Counted from the stretch's first letter, positions 45,701 to 54,643 are shown. The stretch: 64,000 nucleotides of DNA from DASXRA01 sp036506155 (GCA_036506155.1 DASXSF010000035.1:62001-126000), one strand, 5' to 3'. The notes: generated from the letters alone by a model not told the origin. Numbers and translations: made by a program.

Positions 45701-47116
45701 TCAGTCGGCGCCCGCGGCGAAGCCGGCCGTGATCGGGGCCAGACGCAGCACCTCGTCCGGACCGGCGAGGTCGGGCAGCGCAACGAAGACGGTGCTGACG
45801 CCCCGCTGGGCGAGCACCCGGTACCGGCCGAGGTGCTGATCGGGCGTGCCCGCGTTGTGCCGTCGGGCGTACGCGGCGGCCGGCGTGCGCCCCCGTAGCT
45901 TCTCGACGAGCGCCGCGGCGTGCTCCCGGTCGCGGCCCACCACCGGCACGTCCAGCACGGTAACCGGGATGCGGCCGTCCACCGTCCTGACCGCGCGCTC
46001 GACGGTGTCCAGGTTCGAGGCCACGTTGCAGGCGTCGCCGTGCGTCGCGGCGATGCGCAGCGTGCGTTCACCCGATCCGCCGACGATGATCGGGATCGGG
46101 GAGACGGGACGCGGGTAGCAGGTCGTCTCCGGCAACCCTGCGGCTGGCTTCGTCCCGGGCGCCCACAGAGCGCGCAACGTGGTGATCGCTGATTCGAGGT
46201 GGCCGAGCCGCTCCCGCGCGGGCGGGAACGCCAGCCCGAACGCCGCGTGCTCGCGCACCCACCAGCCCGCCCCGATCCCGCAGAACGCCCGCCCACCGCT
46301 GAGCGCGTCGAGAGTGGCTGCGGCCTTGGCGGTGATGCCGGGCGCACGGAACGTCACCGGCGTCACCAGCGTGCCGAGCCGCATCCCGTTGGTCAGCCCG
46401 GCGAGCAGGCCGAGCGTCACCCACGGCTCGGGGATCGGCTCCCAGGCGCGGCCCACCTGCGGGATCTGGATTAGGTGATCCATCAACGCCAGCCCGCCGA
46501 AACCCGCCTCGGCGGCGGCCGCAGCGATGCCGCGCAGCCATCCGGAAGGGTCCCCGCCCCAGGGAAAGCGCGAAATCTGGAGCACCAGGCCGGGCGGCGG
46601 CCCCGGAGGTGCGGCGGCGCTGCCCGGGCTGTGTGCCGGCTCGACCTGCACGCTGCTCTCGGCGCGCACGACGACGTCCCAGCCCTCGCCGGTGAGCTCG
46701 TCCGGGACGTCACGCATCCGGCGTAGCTGTGCGTCGAGGACGGGCGCCGGCACCGGCACGTCACGCAGCCGGTTGCGGCGCCGGCACTCGGCTGCGTCCG
46801 CGTCGAAGACCACGGCGACGGCCGGCAGGCCGGCGGAACGAGCCAGGTCGCGCCACGCCCGGCGCCGGGCCACGTCCGTGCCGAGCGTATCCACGACGGT
46901 GGTCAACCCGCGCCGCGGCCGGGCGGCGACGATCTGCTCAAGCAGCGCGAACGCGTCCACCGAGGCGTCGAGGTCGTGCGGCCCGCTGCCGACGATGCCC
47001 CGTAGCGCGTCCGAGGAAACGATCTCGGCGGCGCGGTAGCGCGCAGCGGCCCAGGTGGACTTGCCCGATCCGGACGCGCCGATCAGCACGACGAGTGCTG
47101 GGTCCGGAACGGTCAT
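45701..47116 (-). CDS. Fusion of a P-loop kinase and a luciferase-like flavin-dependent oxidoreductase
   Basis: The 471-residue protein begins with a P-loop kinase of the polynucleotide-kinase/AAA_33 type (GASGSGKST at 13-21, SSDALRG, TVVDTLG, LRDVPVPAP). A Pro-rich linker at ~165-178 follows. Then comes a luciferase-like (LLM) domain with LGTLVTPVTFRAPGITAKAA, GAGWWVREHAAFGL and PIIVGGSGERTLRIAATHGDACN, probably flavin- or F420-dependent. The frame is continuous, so this is one protein. The domain pairing is unusual. It overlaps the glycerate kinase stop by ATGA. Confidence 0.82.
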   Translation of the reverse strand: MTVPDPALVVLIGASGSGKSTWAAARYRAAEIVSSDALRGIVGSGPHDLDASVDAFALLEQIVAARPRRGLTTVVDTLGTDVARRRAWRDLARSAGLPAVAVVFDADAAECRRRNRLRDVPVPAPVLDAQLRRMRDVPDELTGEGWDVVVRAESSVQVEPAHSPGSAAAPPGPPPGLVLQISRFPWGGDPSGWLRGIAAAAAEAGFGGLALMDHLIQIPQVGRAWEPIPEPWVTLGLLAGLTNGMRLGTLVTPVTFRAPGITAKAAATLDALSGGRAFCGIGAGWWVREHAAFGLAFPPARERLGHLESAITTLRALWAPGTKPAAGLPETTCYPRPVSPIPIIVGGSGERTLRIAATHGDACNVASNLDTVERAVRTVDGRIPVTVLDVPVVGRDREHAAALVEKLRGRTPAAAYARRHNAGTPDQHLGRYRVLAQRGVSTVFVALPDLAGPDEVLRLAPITAGFAAGAD

Positions 47117-48183
47117 CGCGACAGTGTCGCAGCCCGGACGGCGTCGGCAGCGCGCCTGCGCACCAGCGCTGCCGCGTCCCGGACGGCGGTGTCGGGATCC
47201 GCGATATCGGTCAATGTCAAGATCTGCCGGAACCGCGGGGTCTGCGCAGTGGCCCGTCCGGCGATCAGGTACGTGGGCCGCGGCGCGGCCGCGCGAGCGA
47301 CGCCGAGCGGCGCCTTGCCGGAAAGTGACTGGACATCGAACGACCCCTCACCGGTAAGCACCAGGTCGGCGTCCCTGACGGCGTCGGGAAAGCCGAGTAC
47401 TTCCAGGACGACGTCCACGCCGGACACGACCGTCGCGTCCAGGAACGCGATCGCGCCGGCGCCCAGTCCCCCGGCCGCGCCGCTGCCGGGGACGTTGGGC
47501 ACCCCTGCGACCTCGGCCCAGCGACGCAGTCCGGCCGCAAGGCGAGTCACCTCTTTCGGCCCGGCACCCTTCTGCGCGGCGAACACGTATGCGGCGTCCA
47601 GCAAGGGAGCCATCACATCGCAGGCTAGCTGTACGTCGAGTGCAGGCAACGTCAGCGCCGAGGTGTCGAGGCGGGCGAGGTCGGCGAGCGCGCCGCCGCC
47701 GGGCGGCAGTTCCCGGCCGGCCGCGTCGAGCAGGCGCGCGCCCAGGCCGCGGGCGAGCCCGGAACCGCCGTCGGTCGAGGCGCTGCCGCCCACCCCGAGC
47801 ACTAGCTGCCGTACGCCGGTGGCCGCCGCTGCCCGGACGAGTTCGGCCAGCCCGCGCGTGTCAGCGGCAAGCGCCGTCGCCGCGTTAGGCGTTGCGACGA
47901 GCGCGAGGCCGCACGCCTGCGCCGCCTCGACGATCGCCGTATCGCCTCGGACGGCGAAGCGGGCGCGCACCCGATCGCCGAGCGGCCCGGCGACGTCGAC
48001 CTGATGTGGCGTCGCGCCCGCGGAGACGACCGCGTCGATAGTGCCCTCGCCGCCGTCCGCGACGGACAGCGTCGTGACGGCTGCGTCCGGGTCTGCGTCG
48101 AGCACGCCGAGCCGCATCGCCTCGGCGGCTTGTGCCGCGGTGAGCGACCCCTTGAACTTGTCCGGAGCGACCAGAACCTTCAC
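47113..48183 (-). CDS. Glycerate kinase
   Basis: The 356-residue GlxK/GarK-type kinase phosphorylates glycerate to 2- or 3-phosphoglycerate. Signature segments are VLVAPDKFKGSLTAAQAAEAM, VADGGEGT, VLGVGGSASTDGGSG, FAAQKGAGP and DLVLTGEGSFDVQSLSGKAP. GTG at 48183 overlaps the preceding stop by GTGA. It would feed glycerate, for example from serine or glyoxylate breakdown, into glycolysis. Confidence 0.93.
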   Translation of the reverse strand: MKVLVAPDKFKGSLTAAQAAEAMRLGVLDADPDAAVTTLSVADGGEGTIDAVVSAGATPHQVDVAGPLGDRVRARFAVRGDTAIVEAAQACGLALVATPNAATALAADTRGLAELVRAAAATGVRQLVLGVGGSASTDGGSGLARGLGARLLDAAGRELPPGGGALADLARLDTSALTLPALDVQLACDVMAPLLDAAYVFAAQKGAGPKEVTRLAAGLRRWAEVAGVPNVPGSGAAGGLGAGAIAFLDATVVSGVDVVLEVLGFPDAVRDADLVLTGEGSFDVQSLSGKAPLGVARAAAPRPTYLIAGRATAQTPRFRQILTLTDIADPDTAVRDAAALVRRRAADAVRAATLSR

Positions 48184-48797
48184 GAGTTGATAGTGACGTC
48201 CGCCTGCCGCACGAGCAGGTTCAGCAGCTTGGTCTGCTCGGGTGTGAGCTGCAGCAACGAGGCCAGCTCGTTTGCGCTCATGCGCAGCCGGCCCGGCCGC
48301 GCATTCGAGGCACCGCCTCGTTCCCGGAGGCGCCCGTCGAGCAGCGCGTCGATCTCCTTCTGCGTGCGTGGATCGTCGGGACCCCAATCGCACAGCATGA
48401 CGATGACGTCCCACGGGATATCCAGCATGGCTGCCATTTGCATCTGGAGTACGCCGACGTCGGGCAGCACGCGGCGCTCCTCGACGGTGCGCAGCCGATA
48501 GCTGGAATCGAGTTCCTCGTGCTCGCCCACCACGAACTCGGTACGGGACGCACCGAGCAGTGCGGTCAGGCTGGCGTCCGTGTCGCCGTGCCGCAGCGCC
48601 ACCCATACTGCCGCGGGCAGCCCGTCCGCGCCGTCGACCTGAGTGCGGGCGAAGGCCACTTCAAGCGGCTCTTCGTCGGGCTGGGCGCGGGTCTCTCGCC
48701 CCTGGGCGAGCAGTTGCAGCACCGCGGTGGGCGTCCGTGCCGCGGCGAGGGCCGCCTCATACTCGGCTACTCGGCGATCCGGCTCGCTGCGAGGCAT
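48180..48797 (-). CDS. Uncharacterised 205-aa protein in the peptide-uptake operon
   Basis: No family is recognised. The soluble protein has an acidic, Ala-rich N-terminus, a central mixed region (VWVALRHGDTDASLTALLGASRTEFVV), and a C-terminal helical segment MSANELASLLQLTPEQTKLLNLLV that could form a helix-turn-helix or a small protein-interaction module. No signal peptide or membrane helix is seen. It begins nine bases after the M20 gene and overlaps glycerate kinase, so it is co-transcribed with both. Confidence 0.65.
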   Translation of the reverse strand: MPRSEPDRRVAEYEAALAAARTPTAVLQLLAQGRETRAQPDEEPLEVAFARTQVDGADGLPAAVWVALRHGDTDASLTALLGASRTEFVVGEHEELDSSYRLRTVEERRVLPDVGVLQMQMAAMLDIPWDVIVMLCDWGPDDPRTQKEIDALLDGRLRERGGASNARPGRLRMSANELASLLQLTPEQTKLLNLLVRQADVTINS

Positions 48798-48806
48798 GGC
48801 GGAAAC

Positions 48807-49862
48807 CTATCTCGGGATGTCCTCGACGCGCATGATGTCGTCGGCGAGTAGTGCCGCGAGCAGCTCGCCGCGGGCCTTGATCGAGGGCAGTTCGACAGTC
48901 TCGTCCGGAGCGTGGGCGCCGTGCCCGCGAGGGCCGAGGCCGTCGACGGTCGGGATGCCCAGTGCCCCGGTGAGGTTGGCGTCGCCGGCGCCGGGCGAGA
49001 CCGCGGCGCCGATCGTCTCGCCGAGTCGCTGCGCCACCGCCTGGACGTGTGCGGCGAGTCGCCTCGACGCCGAGGGTTCCCAGGCGGGCCGGCGCGACAG
49101 CACCTCGACGCCGATCTCAGCGCCGCTGCGGACAGGTGTCAGGCCGTCGATCGCGGCGAACAGCGCGGCCTGTTCCTGCGCCGTCGCGAAGCGCAGACCC
49201 AGCTCAGCGCTCGCCTGGCCGGCGACGACGTTGGCGCGCGTGCCGCCGTCGATGCGCCCGACGTTGACGTTAGGTGCGCGTAGCGTCGCGAGCTGGTCGC
49301 AGAGCTCGTCTATCGCCGACACGCCGCGTCGCACCTCCAGGCCGGCGTGTGCCTCACGTCCGCGCACCGTGATGCGCACCCGGGCCACGCCGCGGCGCCC
49401 CACCTTGAGCGCCCCGCCCGGCAACGGCGGCTCCAGCGCGTACACCGCGGCCACACCGTCCGTGTGGGCAAGGACCACGCGGGCCCCGTCGGGACTGCCG
49501 ATCTCCTCGTCAGCGGTGAGCACGATGCGCACCGGGCGGGGCAGCGCACGGCCACGCAGTAGCCGCACCGCGTACAGGAGCGCGACCAGCCCACCCTTCA
49601 TGTCGAACACGCCGGGCCCGCTGGCGAGATCGCCGGTCACGGTGAACGGAGCGATCGCGAGGCGGCCGACCGGCCACACGGTGTCGAAGTGGCCCAGCAC
49701 GAGCACATGGCCCGGGCCGTCGCCGAGCGACGCGGCGACGTGCGCTCCGTCCGGTGCCGCGTCCGCGCCGGCGCGCAGGAGCAGGTCGACGAGCACATCC
49801 CGCAGCGTGGCTGGCGATTCGTGTTCGACCAGCAGCCGGAGGAGTTCGATCAGGTCATCCAT
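48807..49862 (-). CDS. M20-family metallopeptidase (carboxypeptidase G2-like)
   Basis: The 351-residue di-zinc amidohydrolase has GHFDTVWP, GVFDMKGGLVALL, the catalytic TADEEIGS, and a C-terminal GPRGHGAHAPDE. It resembles glutamate carboxypeptidase G2-type peptidases that remove C-terminal residues from peptides. ATG at 49862 overlaps the end of the D-aminopeptidase gene by 8 bases, placing it in the peptide-salvage operon. Confidence 0.9.
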   Translation of the reverse strand: MDDLIELLRLLVEHESPATLRDVLVDLLLRAGADAAPDGAHVAASLGDGPGHVLVLGHFDTVWPVGRLAIAPFTVTGDLASGPGVFDMKGGLVALLYAVRLLRGRALPRPVRIVLTADEEIGSPDGARVVLAHTDGVAAVYALEPPLPGGALKVGRRGVARVRITVRGREAHAGLEVRRGVSAIDELCDQLATLRAPNVNVGRIDGGTRANVVAGQASAELGLRFATAQEQAALFAAIDGLTPVRSGAEIGVEVLSRRPAWEPSASRRLAAHVQAVAQRLGETIGAAVSPGAGDANLTGALGIPTVDGLGPRGHGAHAPDETVELPSIKARGELLAALLADDIMRVEDIPR

Positions 49863-50682
49863 ATGTCTTCTCGACGCTGCCACTCGCGATCTGCGTGACG
49901 GCGCGGAAGCAGCGGATCGCCTCACGCATCGTGGGCAGCTCGAACGCAACCTGACGCTCGGCGATCTGCCGCACGCCGGGGATGCCGGTGACCATGGGGA
50001 TCGGGCTCGTCGCGTCGAACTCCACGACGTACCGGAAGGGCCCGGCCGGTGGGGGCACGGCGGGCAGCGGGTCCAGGGACGCGGTGGCCGCCGACCGGAT
50101 GAGCGCCGCGGTCTTCGACGGTGGCAGGCAAGTCGCGCTGTACCGGTCGATGCAGGTCTTGACGGCCACGTGCTGCGCGGCAGGCGCGTACGACTTCGCG
50201 TCCTCGCACGTGCGGTCGTCGCCGGTCACCAGCACGACGGGCACCCGGTACGAGGCGGCCAGTGCCGCGTTCATGTAGCCCTCGCTGCACAGCGCGTCGT
50301 TGAGCCACACGCCGGTAATGGTGTTGCCGAGGTAGGTGTGCGCGAGCACCCCGCGGGTGCCAGCGCCACCGTGGTAGCCGATGAACGCCACCGCGTCGAA
50401 CCCCTGGTCGATGCCTTCCATCATCGCCAGCGGCTTGTGCCGCCCGATGAGCAGCGTCGCCCGGTCGTCGAGCCGGTCGAGCAGCAGGTTGCGCTGGCTG
50501 GAGTGCGCGTCGTTGACGAGCACCTCGTTCGCTCTGCCGTCGAAGAATCCACCGATGGCGGCGTTGACGTCGCCGGCGAACAGCACCCGGTGGTACTCCC
50601 AGCGCGCCGAGTCGGGCTCGACGTCGTCGGGGAACGTCACCCCGGTGGCACCCTCCATGTCAGCTGAGATGAGTACTCGCAT
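49855..50682 (-). CDS. dppA: M55 D-aminopeptidase (DppA type)
   Basis: The 275-residue zinc peptidase releases N-terminal D-amino acids, such as D-Ala, from short peptides. Ligands correspond to Bacillus DppA: D8 and E10 (ADMEGATG), H60 (NDAH), H104 (GYHGG) and E134 (SEGYMN), with the catalytic-position H115 (LAHTYLG). ATG at 50682 overlaps the upstream ATP-binding gene by 23 bases. The D-specific activity beside a peptide transporter points to use of cell-wall-derived peptides. Confidence 0.93.
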   Translation of the reverse strand: MRVLISADMEGATGVTFPDDVEPDSARWEYHRVLFAGDVNAAIGGFFDGRANEVLVNDAHSSQRNLLLDRLDDRATLLIGRHKPLAMMEGIDQGFDAVAFIGYHGGAGTRGVLAHTYLGNTITGVWLNDALCSEGYMNAALAASYRVPVVLVTGDDRTCEDAKSYAPAAQHVAVKTCIDRYSATCLPPSKTAALIRSAATASLDPLPAVPPPAGPFRYVVEFDATSPIPMVTGIPGVRQIAERQVAFELPTMREAIRCFRAVTQIASGSVEKTYG

Positions 50683-51649
50683 GACTCTCCTCGATCAAAT
50701 GGCAAGCGACGCCCGCCTCGTCGGCAGGCAGGATCGGCACCGCCCGTCCCGTGCACAGTTCGCGACGCTCGTCGGGCGGGTCCAGGGCGGCGAAGCGCGG
50801 GCAGCGCGGGTGGAAGCGGCACCCCGCCGGGATCGCCGTCGGGTCGGGTGGCTCGCCACGCAGCAGCACCGGCTCGACCTCCGTACCAGGGAGTACGGAG
50901 ATGAGCGCCTGGGTGTACGGATGCCGCGGCCGCAGCAGGACGTTCTCGACGGTGCCCTGCTCGACGATGCGTCCGAGATACATCACCGCAACGCGGTCTG
51001 CCACGTTCCATGCCAGCCCCAGATCGTGGCTGACTACGAGCGCTGAGAGGCCGAGCGACGTGCGCAGGTCGAGGACCAGCCGCAGGATCTCGCCACGCAC
51101 CGACGCGTCCAGTGAGGCAACCGGCTCGTCGGCGACGATCAACGACGGTTCCAAGGCGAGCGCCCCGGCGATGACCACGCGCTGCTGCTGCCCGCCGGAG
51201 AGCTCGTGCGGGTAGCGGGCCACGAACTGCTCAGGCGGGCGCAGCCCCGCCTGCAACAGAGCGGTCTCGACACGTTCTGCGAGACCGGCACGCAATCCGT
51301 GCAGCCGCGGGCCCTCGGCGACGGCGTCGAACACGTTTTGCCTCGGGTTCAGCGCGCCGGCCGGGTCCTGCAGCACGAGTTGCGTGTACCGCCGGAAGCG
51401 CTTCAGCGCCTTGCTCGAGTACCCGAGGGTCGTGCCCCGGTAGCGCACCTCGCCGGTCGTCGGACGAACCAGCCCGACCAACGCGCGGGCCAGCGTGCTC
51501 TTGCCGCACCCGGACTCGCCGATCAGCGCCACGATCTCGCCCACGCCCACGGTCAGGTTGACGCCGTCGACGGCGTGGGCCGGCCCCCGTTCCCGCTGCG
51601 GCGGGAACGTGACGGAAAGGTCCCGAGCCTCGATTGCCGGCGCCGTCAT
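50660..51649 (-). CDS. Peptide ABC transporter ATP-binding protein (DppF/OppF-like)
   Basis: The 329-residue ATPase has Walker A GESGCGKST, signature LSGGQQQR, Walker B LIVADEP and the oligopeptide C-terminal domain GCRFHPRCPRF, whose Cys residues can bind an Fe-S cluster. It powers import with the companion ATPase. ATG at 51649 overlaps the preceding ATPase stop (ATGA). Repeat copy C ends ten bases upstream, just inside the previous gene. Confidence 0.93.
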   Translation of the reverse strand: MTAPAIEARDLSVTFPPQRERGPAHAVDGVNLTVGVGEIVALIGESGCGKSTLARALVGLVRPTTGEVRYRGTTLGYSSKALKRFRRYTQLVLQDPAGALNPRQNVFDAVAEGPRLHGLRAGLAERVETALLQAGLRPPEQFVARYPHELSGGQQQRVVIAGALALEPSLIVADEPVASLDASVRGEILRLVLDLRTSLGLSALVVSHDLGLAWNVADRVAVMYLGRIVEQGTVENVLLRPRHPYTQALISVLPGTEVEPVLLRGEPPDPTAIPAGCRFHPRCPRFAALDPPDERRELCTGRAVPILPADEAGVACHLIEESHASTHLS

Positions 51650-52653
51650 GCATCCCCTCCCGACTGCGCAAGGTTCGCGCGCCTCAGACGAGGAATTCTT
51701 GCGTAATCGGGGAGGACGCGCAGGCAGGCTGCCTGACCCGGCCCGGCCGGCCAGAGCTCGACGTCGCGGACACGGCACTCGTCGAACGCCTCTGGGCAGC
51801 GCGGCTCAAACGGGCAACCCGGGCCGATGGCGCGCGGGTCCGGCGGATCGCCGGGCAGCCCGGACGGTGCCCGTCGCGACGCCGGGTCGCCGATTGTGGG
51901 GAACGCCGATGACAGCGCCTTCGTGTACGGATGGCGAGGCTGCGCCATCATCGGCTGCGACGCCCCGATCTCGACGATCCGCCCCGCGTACATCACGGCC
52001 AGCCGGTCGCAGGTGTCGGCCAGCACGGACAGATCGTGGCTGATCACGATCATGCTGATCTTCGCATCACGCACCAGATCAGTGACCAGGTGGAGGATCT
52101 GCGCTTGCACGATCACGTCCAGCGCCGTCGTCGGCTCGTCCGCGATGATCAGGTTGGGCCGGCAGGCGAGCGCCATCGCGATCATCACGCGCTGCCGCTG
52201 GCCGCCCGAGAGCTCGTGCGGGTACGCGCTGGCGCGCCGGGCCGGCACGCCGACGCTATCCAAGAGGGACGCGGTGCGCTCCCGGGCGGCACGCGCGCCG
52301 ACCTTCTCGTGCAGCAGGATCGGCTCGCGGATCTGCTCACCGATCGTGCGTACCGGGTTCAGCGCGCTCATCGCACCCTGGAACACGATGGACGCGTCTG
52401 CCCACCGCACCGTACGCAGCCGCCCCCAGCTCATGGCCAGCACGTCCTCGCCGTCCAGCATGATTTCGCCGGTGACCTGTGCCGACGACGGGAGCAGGCG
52501 CAGCAGGCTGAGCGCCACGGTGGACTTGCCCGACCCGGACTCCCCGGCCAACCCGAGCGTCCGGCCGGCGTCGAGGGTGAGGCTCACCCCACGCACCGCA
52601 TGCACGTCCGGCGGATACGTGACGTGCAGATCGCGCACCGTCAGCAGCCCCAT
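51646..52653 (-). CDS. Peptide ABC transporter ATP-binding protein (DppD/OppD-like)
   Basis: The 335-residue ATPase has Walker A GESGSGKST, signature LSGGQRQR, Walker B LIIADEPTTALD and the C-terminal GCPFEPRCPEAFDEC motif. Normal OppD ends soon after this, but here about 22 extra residues (PDYARIPRLRRANLAQSGG) follow, encoded by repeat copy C. Copy D sits immediately before its ATG. The two ATPases and two permeases make a complete importer. Confidence 0.93.
   Translation of the reverse strand: MGLLTVRDLHVTYPPDVHAVRGVSLTLDAGRTLGLAGESGSGKSTVALSLLRLLPSSAQVTGEIMLDGEDVLAMSWGRLRTVRWADASIVFQGAMSALNPVRTIGEQIREPILLHEKVGARAARERTASLLDSVGVPARRASAYPHELSGGQRQRVMIAMALACRPNLIIADEPTTALDVIVQAQILHLVTDLVRDAKISMIVISHDLSVLADTCDRLAVMYAGRIVEIGASQPMMAQPRHPYTKALSSAFPTIGDPASRRAPSGLPGDPPDPRAIGPGCPFEPRCPEAFDECRVRDVELWPAGPGQAACLRVLPDYARIPRLRRANLAQSGGDA
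51660..51710 (+). repeat. 51-bp palindromic element, copy C (inside the OppD-like gene)
   Basis: CCGACTGCGCAAGGTTC...AGACGAGGAATTCTTGCG is in the same orientation as the other copies. It lies within the 3' end of the DppD/OppD-like gene and encodes its extra C-terminal residues on the opposite strand. Confidence 0.85.
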
Positions 52654-52705
52654 CCGAATCGCGCAAGATTCGCTCGCCTGAGACGAGGAATTCTTGCGCG
52701 ATCGG
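52654..52705 (+). repeat. 52-bp palindromic element, copy D
   Basis: CCGAATCGCGCAAGATTC...AGACGAGGAATTCTTGCG starts at the base after the OppD-like ATG. It fills most of the 65-bp gap to the permease gene, the only sizeable gap inside the operon. Its right arm differs from copy C at two of 25 positions. Confidence 0.85.
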
Positions 52706-52718
52706 GGAGGGGGCGCGC

Positions 52719-53594
52719 TCACAAGCGTGCCCGGGGGCTGAGGATGCGCTCGACGGCCCGGCCGGTCATCGTGAAGCCGAGCACCACCAGCACGATCGCG
52801 ATGCCCGGGGGCAGCAGGTACCACCATGCCCCGCGGCTGACCGCACTGCCCGTGTACGCCCGATTGATCATAGTGCCCCAGGAGACCTCGGTCGGGTTGC
52901 CCAGCCCGAGAAACGTCAGCGTCGTCTCGGCCAGGATCGCCCCTGCCACGGTAAGTGTGCTCGACACCAGGATGAGCGGCGCCACGTTCGGCAGCACGTG
53001 TCGAACCATGATCTGCATGTTGCCGGCACCGAGGGCGCGCGCCCGATCGATGAACGGCCGCGCCTCCACGGCCAGCGTTTGCGCCCGCACCAGCCGGGCT
53101 GTCGCGGTCCAGGACGTAATCGCGATCGCGATCGTGATCGACGTAGCGCCCTGCCCGAGCACCGCAGCGAGGGAGATGGCCAGAGGCAGACTGGGTAGTG
53201 CGATGAACCAGTCCGTGACGTGCATCAGCCCGCGTCCCAGCCACCGCTGGTAGTGCCCGGCCACCAACCCGATCGCGCTGCCCAGCACCATTGCCAGCAG
53301 CGTCGCGATCACACCGATCGCCAGCGAGGCACGCGCGCCCCAGATGAGCAGTAACAGTACGGAGCGCCCGGGCTGGTCGGTCCCGAGCGGGTAATGCCTG
53401 CTGGGCGGTGCGAGCTGGCCGCCCGTCGCCTGCGTGACGTCCAGGTCCGACGGGTGGATGTACAGCGGGGCTGTTAACGCCGCGCCGGTGAATATTACGA
53501 GGATCGCAAGGCCGGCGATCGCGGTCGGCATCCGGAGGAACTGCGCGGCAGCCTGCCGGCTCCCGGCCGTTCGCGGCGAAGCGACGAGACTCAT
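52719..53594 (-). CDS. Peptide ABC transporter permease (DppC/OppC-like)
   Basis: The 291-residue membrane protein has about six helices, an N-terminal OppC region and the EAA loop RARALGAGNMQIMVRHVLPNVAPLI. HYPLGTDQPGRSV is the typical DppC/OppC segment after helix one. ATG at 53594 overlaps the DppB-like stop by ATGA. It pairs with the DppB-like permease to form the transport channel. Confidence 0.93.
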   Translation of the reverse strand: MSLVASPRTAGSRQAAAQFLRMPTAIAGLAILVIFTGAALTAPLYIHPSDLDVTQATGGQLAPPSRHYPLGTDQPGRSVLLLLIWGARASLAIGVIATLLAMVLGSAIGLVAGHYQRWLGRGLMHVTDWFIALPSLPLAISLAAVLGQGATSITIAIAITSWTATARLVRAQTLAVEARPFIDRARALGAGNMQIMVRHVLPNVAPLILVSSTLTVAGAILAETTLTFLGLGNPTEVSWGTMINRAYTGSAVSRGAWWYLLPPGIAIVLVVLGFTMTGRAVERILSPRARL

Positions 53595-54643
53595 TGCGCC
53601 CGCACTCGTGGGTCGAGCACCCGGTACACCATGTCGGCGATCAGATTCATGACGATCACCGAGGCACTGAGCACGATGAACGTGCCCTCCAGGAGCGGGA
53701 GATCGGGGATCTCCAGGGCCTGGAAGGTCAGGAACCCGAGCCCGGGCCACGAGTACACCGTCTCCACCGCGATCGCGCCGCCGACGATCGTGCCCAGCTG
53801 GAGGAAGATGACCGTGACGGTCGGCAGCAACGCGTTCGGCACGGCATGGCGGCGCCGCACCTCGTCGTCGCGCAGCCCCTTCGCCCGGGCGGTCAGCAGA
53901 TACGGTGCCCCCAGCTCATCGATGATCGACGAGCGCATGATCGTCACGTACTGCGCGACGATCACCAGCACCAGCGTCAGGCACGGCAGGATCAGGTGGT
54001 GCACGGTGTCGCCGACGTGTGCCAGCCAGGAGCCGGAAAAGCCCGGCGTCGACATCTGCCCCGCAGGAAACAGTCCCGACGGTATGGGTCCGGCGCCCAC
54101 GGTGAACACGACGAGCAGGATCAGGCCTAGCCAGAACGTCGGCACCGACCACAACACAAGCGACACCCCGGACGCGGTTCGGTCGAACGCGCTGCCGTGC
54201 CGCCAGCCGCTGCGGATGCCCAGCCACAGGCCCAGGGCCACCGCGATCACGGTCGACGATCCGATCAGCAGCACCGTCGGCCAGAGCCGCTCGCCGATCA
54301 GCGACGCCACCGACTGGTGGTACTGCCAAGAATCGCCGAGCTTGCCTTGCATCGTGTGCCCGACGAAGTTGAGGAAACGGTGCCACACCGGCAGGTCGAC
54401 GCCGAGCTGATGGCGAAGATTTGCGATCTGCTTCGGGCTGGTGGGGTGCTGCCGCGTGAAGGTAGCTACCGGGTCCGCCGGCATCACGTTGAAGATCGTG
54501 AAGCCGATGACCAGCATGACCAGGAAGCTGATCAGGGCGCCTAGCAGCTTGCCGCCGAAGTACGGCCAGAACGACGATCGATACCACCGCGGAGCGCCGG
54601 AACCCGACTGCGCACCGAGCTCCGCCGCCAATGCATCACTCAC
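53591..54643 (-). CDS. Peptide ABC transporter permease (DppB/OppB-like)
   Basis: The 350-residue membrane protein has a first helix LLGALISFLVMLVIGFTIFNVMPADPV, the long periplasm-facing loop with LRHQLGVDLPVWHRF, and the EAA loop LTARAKGLRDDEVRRRHAVPNALLP. The GTG at 54643 overlaps the binding-protein stop by eight bases. The upstream open frame is antisense-like noise within the binding-protein gene. Confidence 0.93.
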   Translation of the reverse strand: MSDALAAELGAQSGSGAPRWYRSSFWPYFGGKLLGALISFLVMLVIGFTIFNVMPADPVATFTRQHPTSPKQIANLRHQLGVDLPVWHRFLNFVGHTMQGKLGDSWQYHQSVASLIGERLWPTVLLIGSSTVIAVALGLWLGIRSGWRHGSAFDRTASGVSLVLWSVPTFWLGLILLVVFTVGAGPIPSGLFPAGQMSTPGFSGSWLAHVGDTVHHLILPCLTLVLVIVAQYVTIMRSSIIDELGAPYLLTARAKGLRDDEVRRRHAVPNALLPTVTVIFLQLGTIVGGAIAVETVYSWPGLGFLTFQALEIPDLPLLEGTFIVLSASVIVMNLIADMVYRVLDPRVRAQ

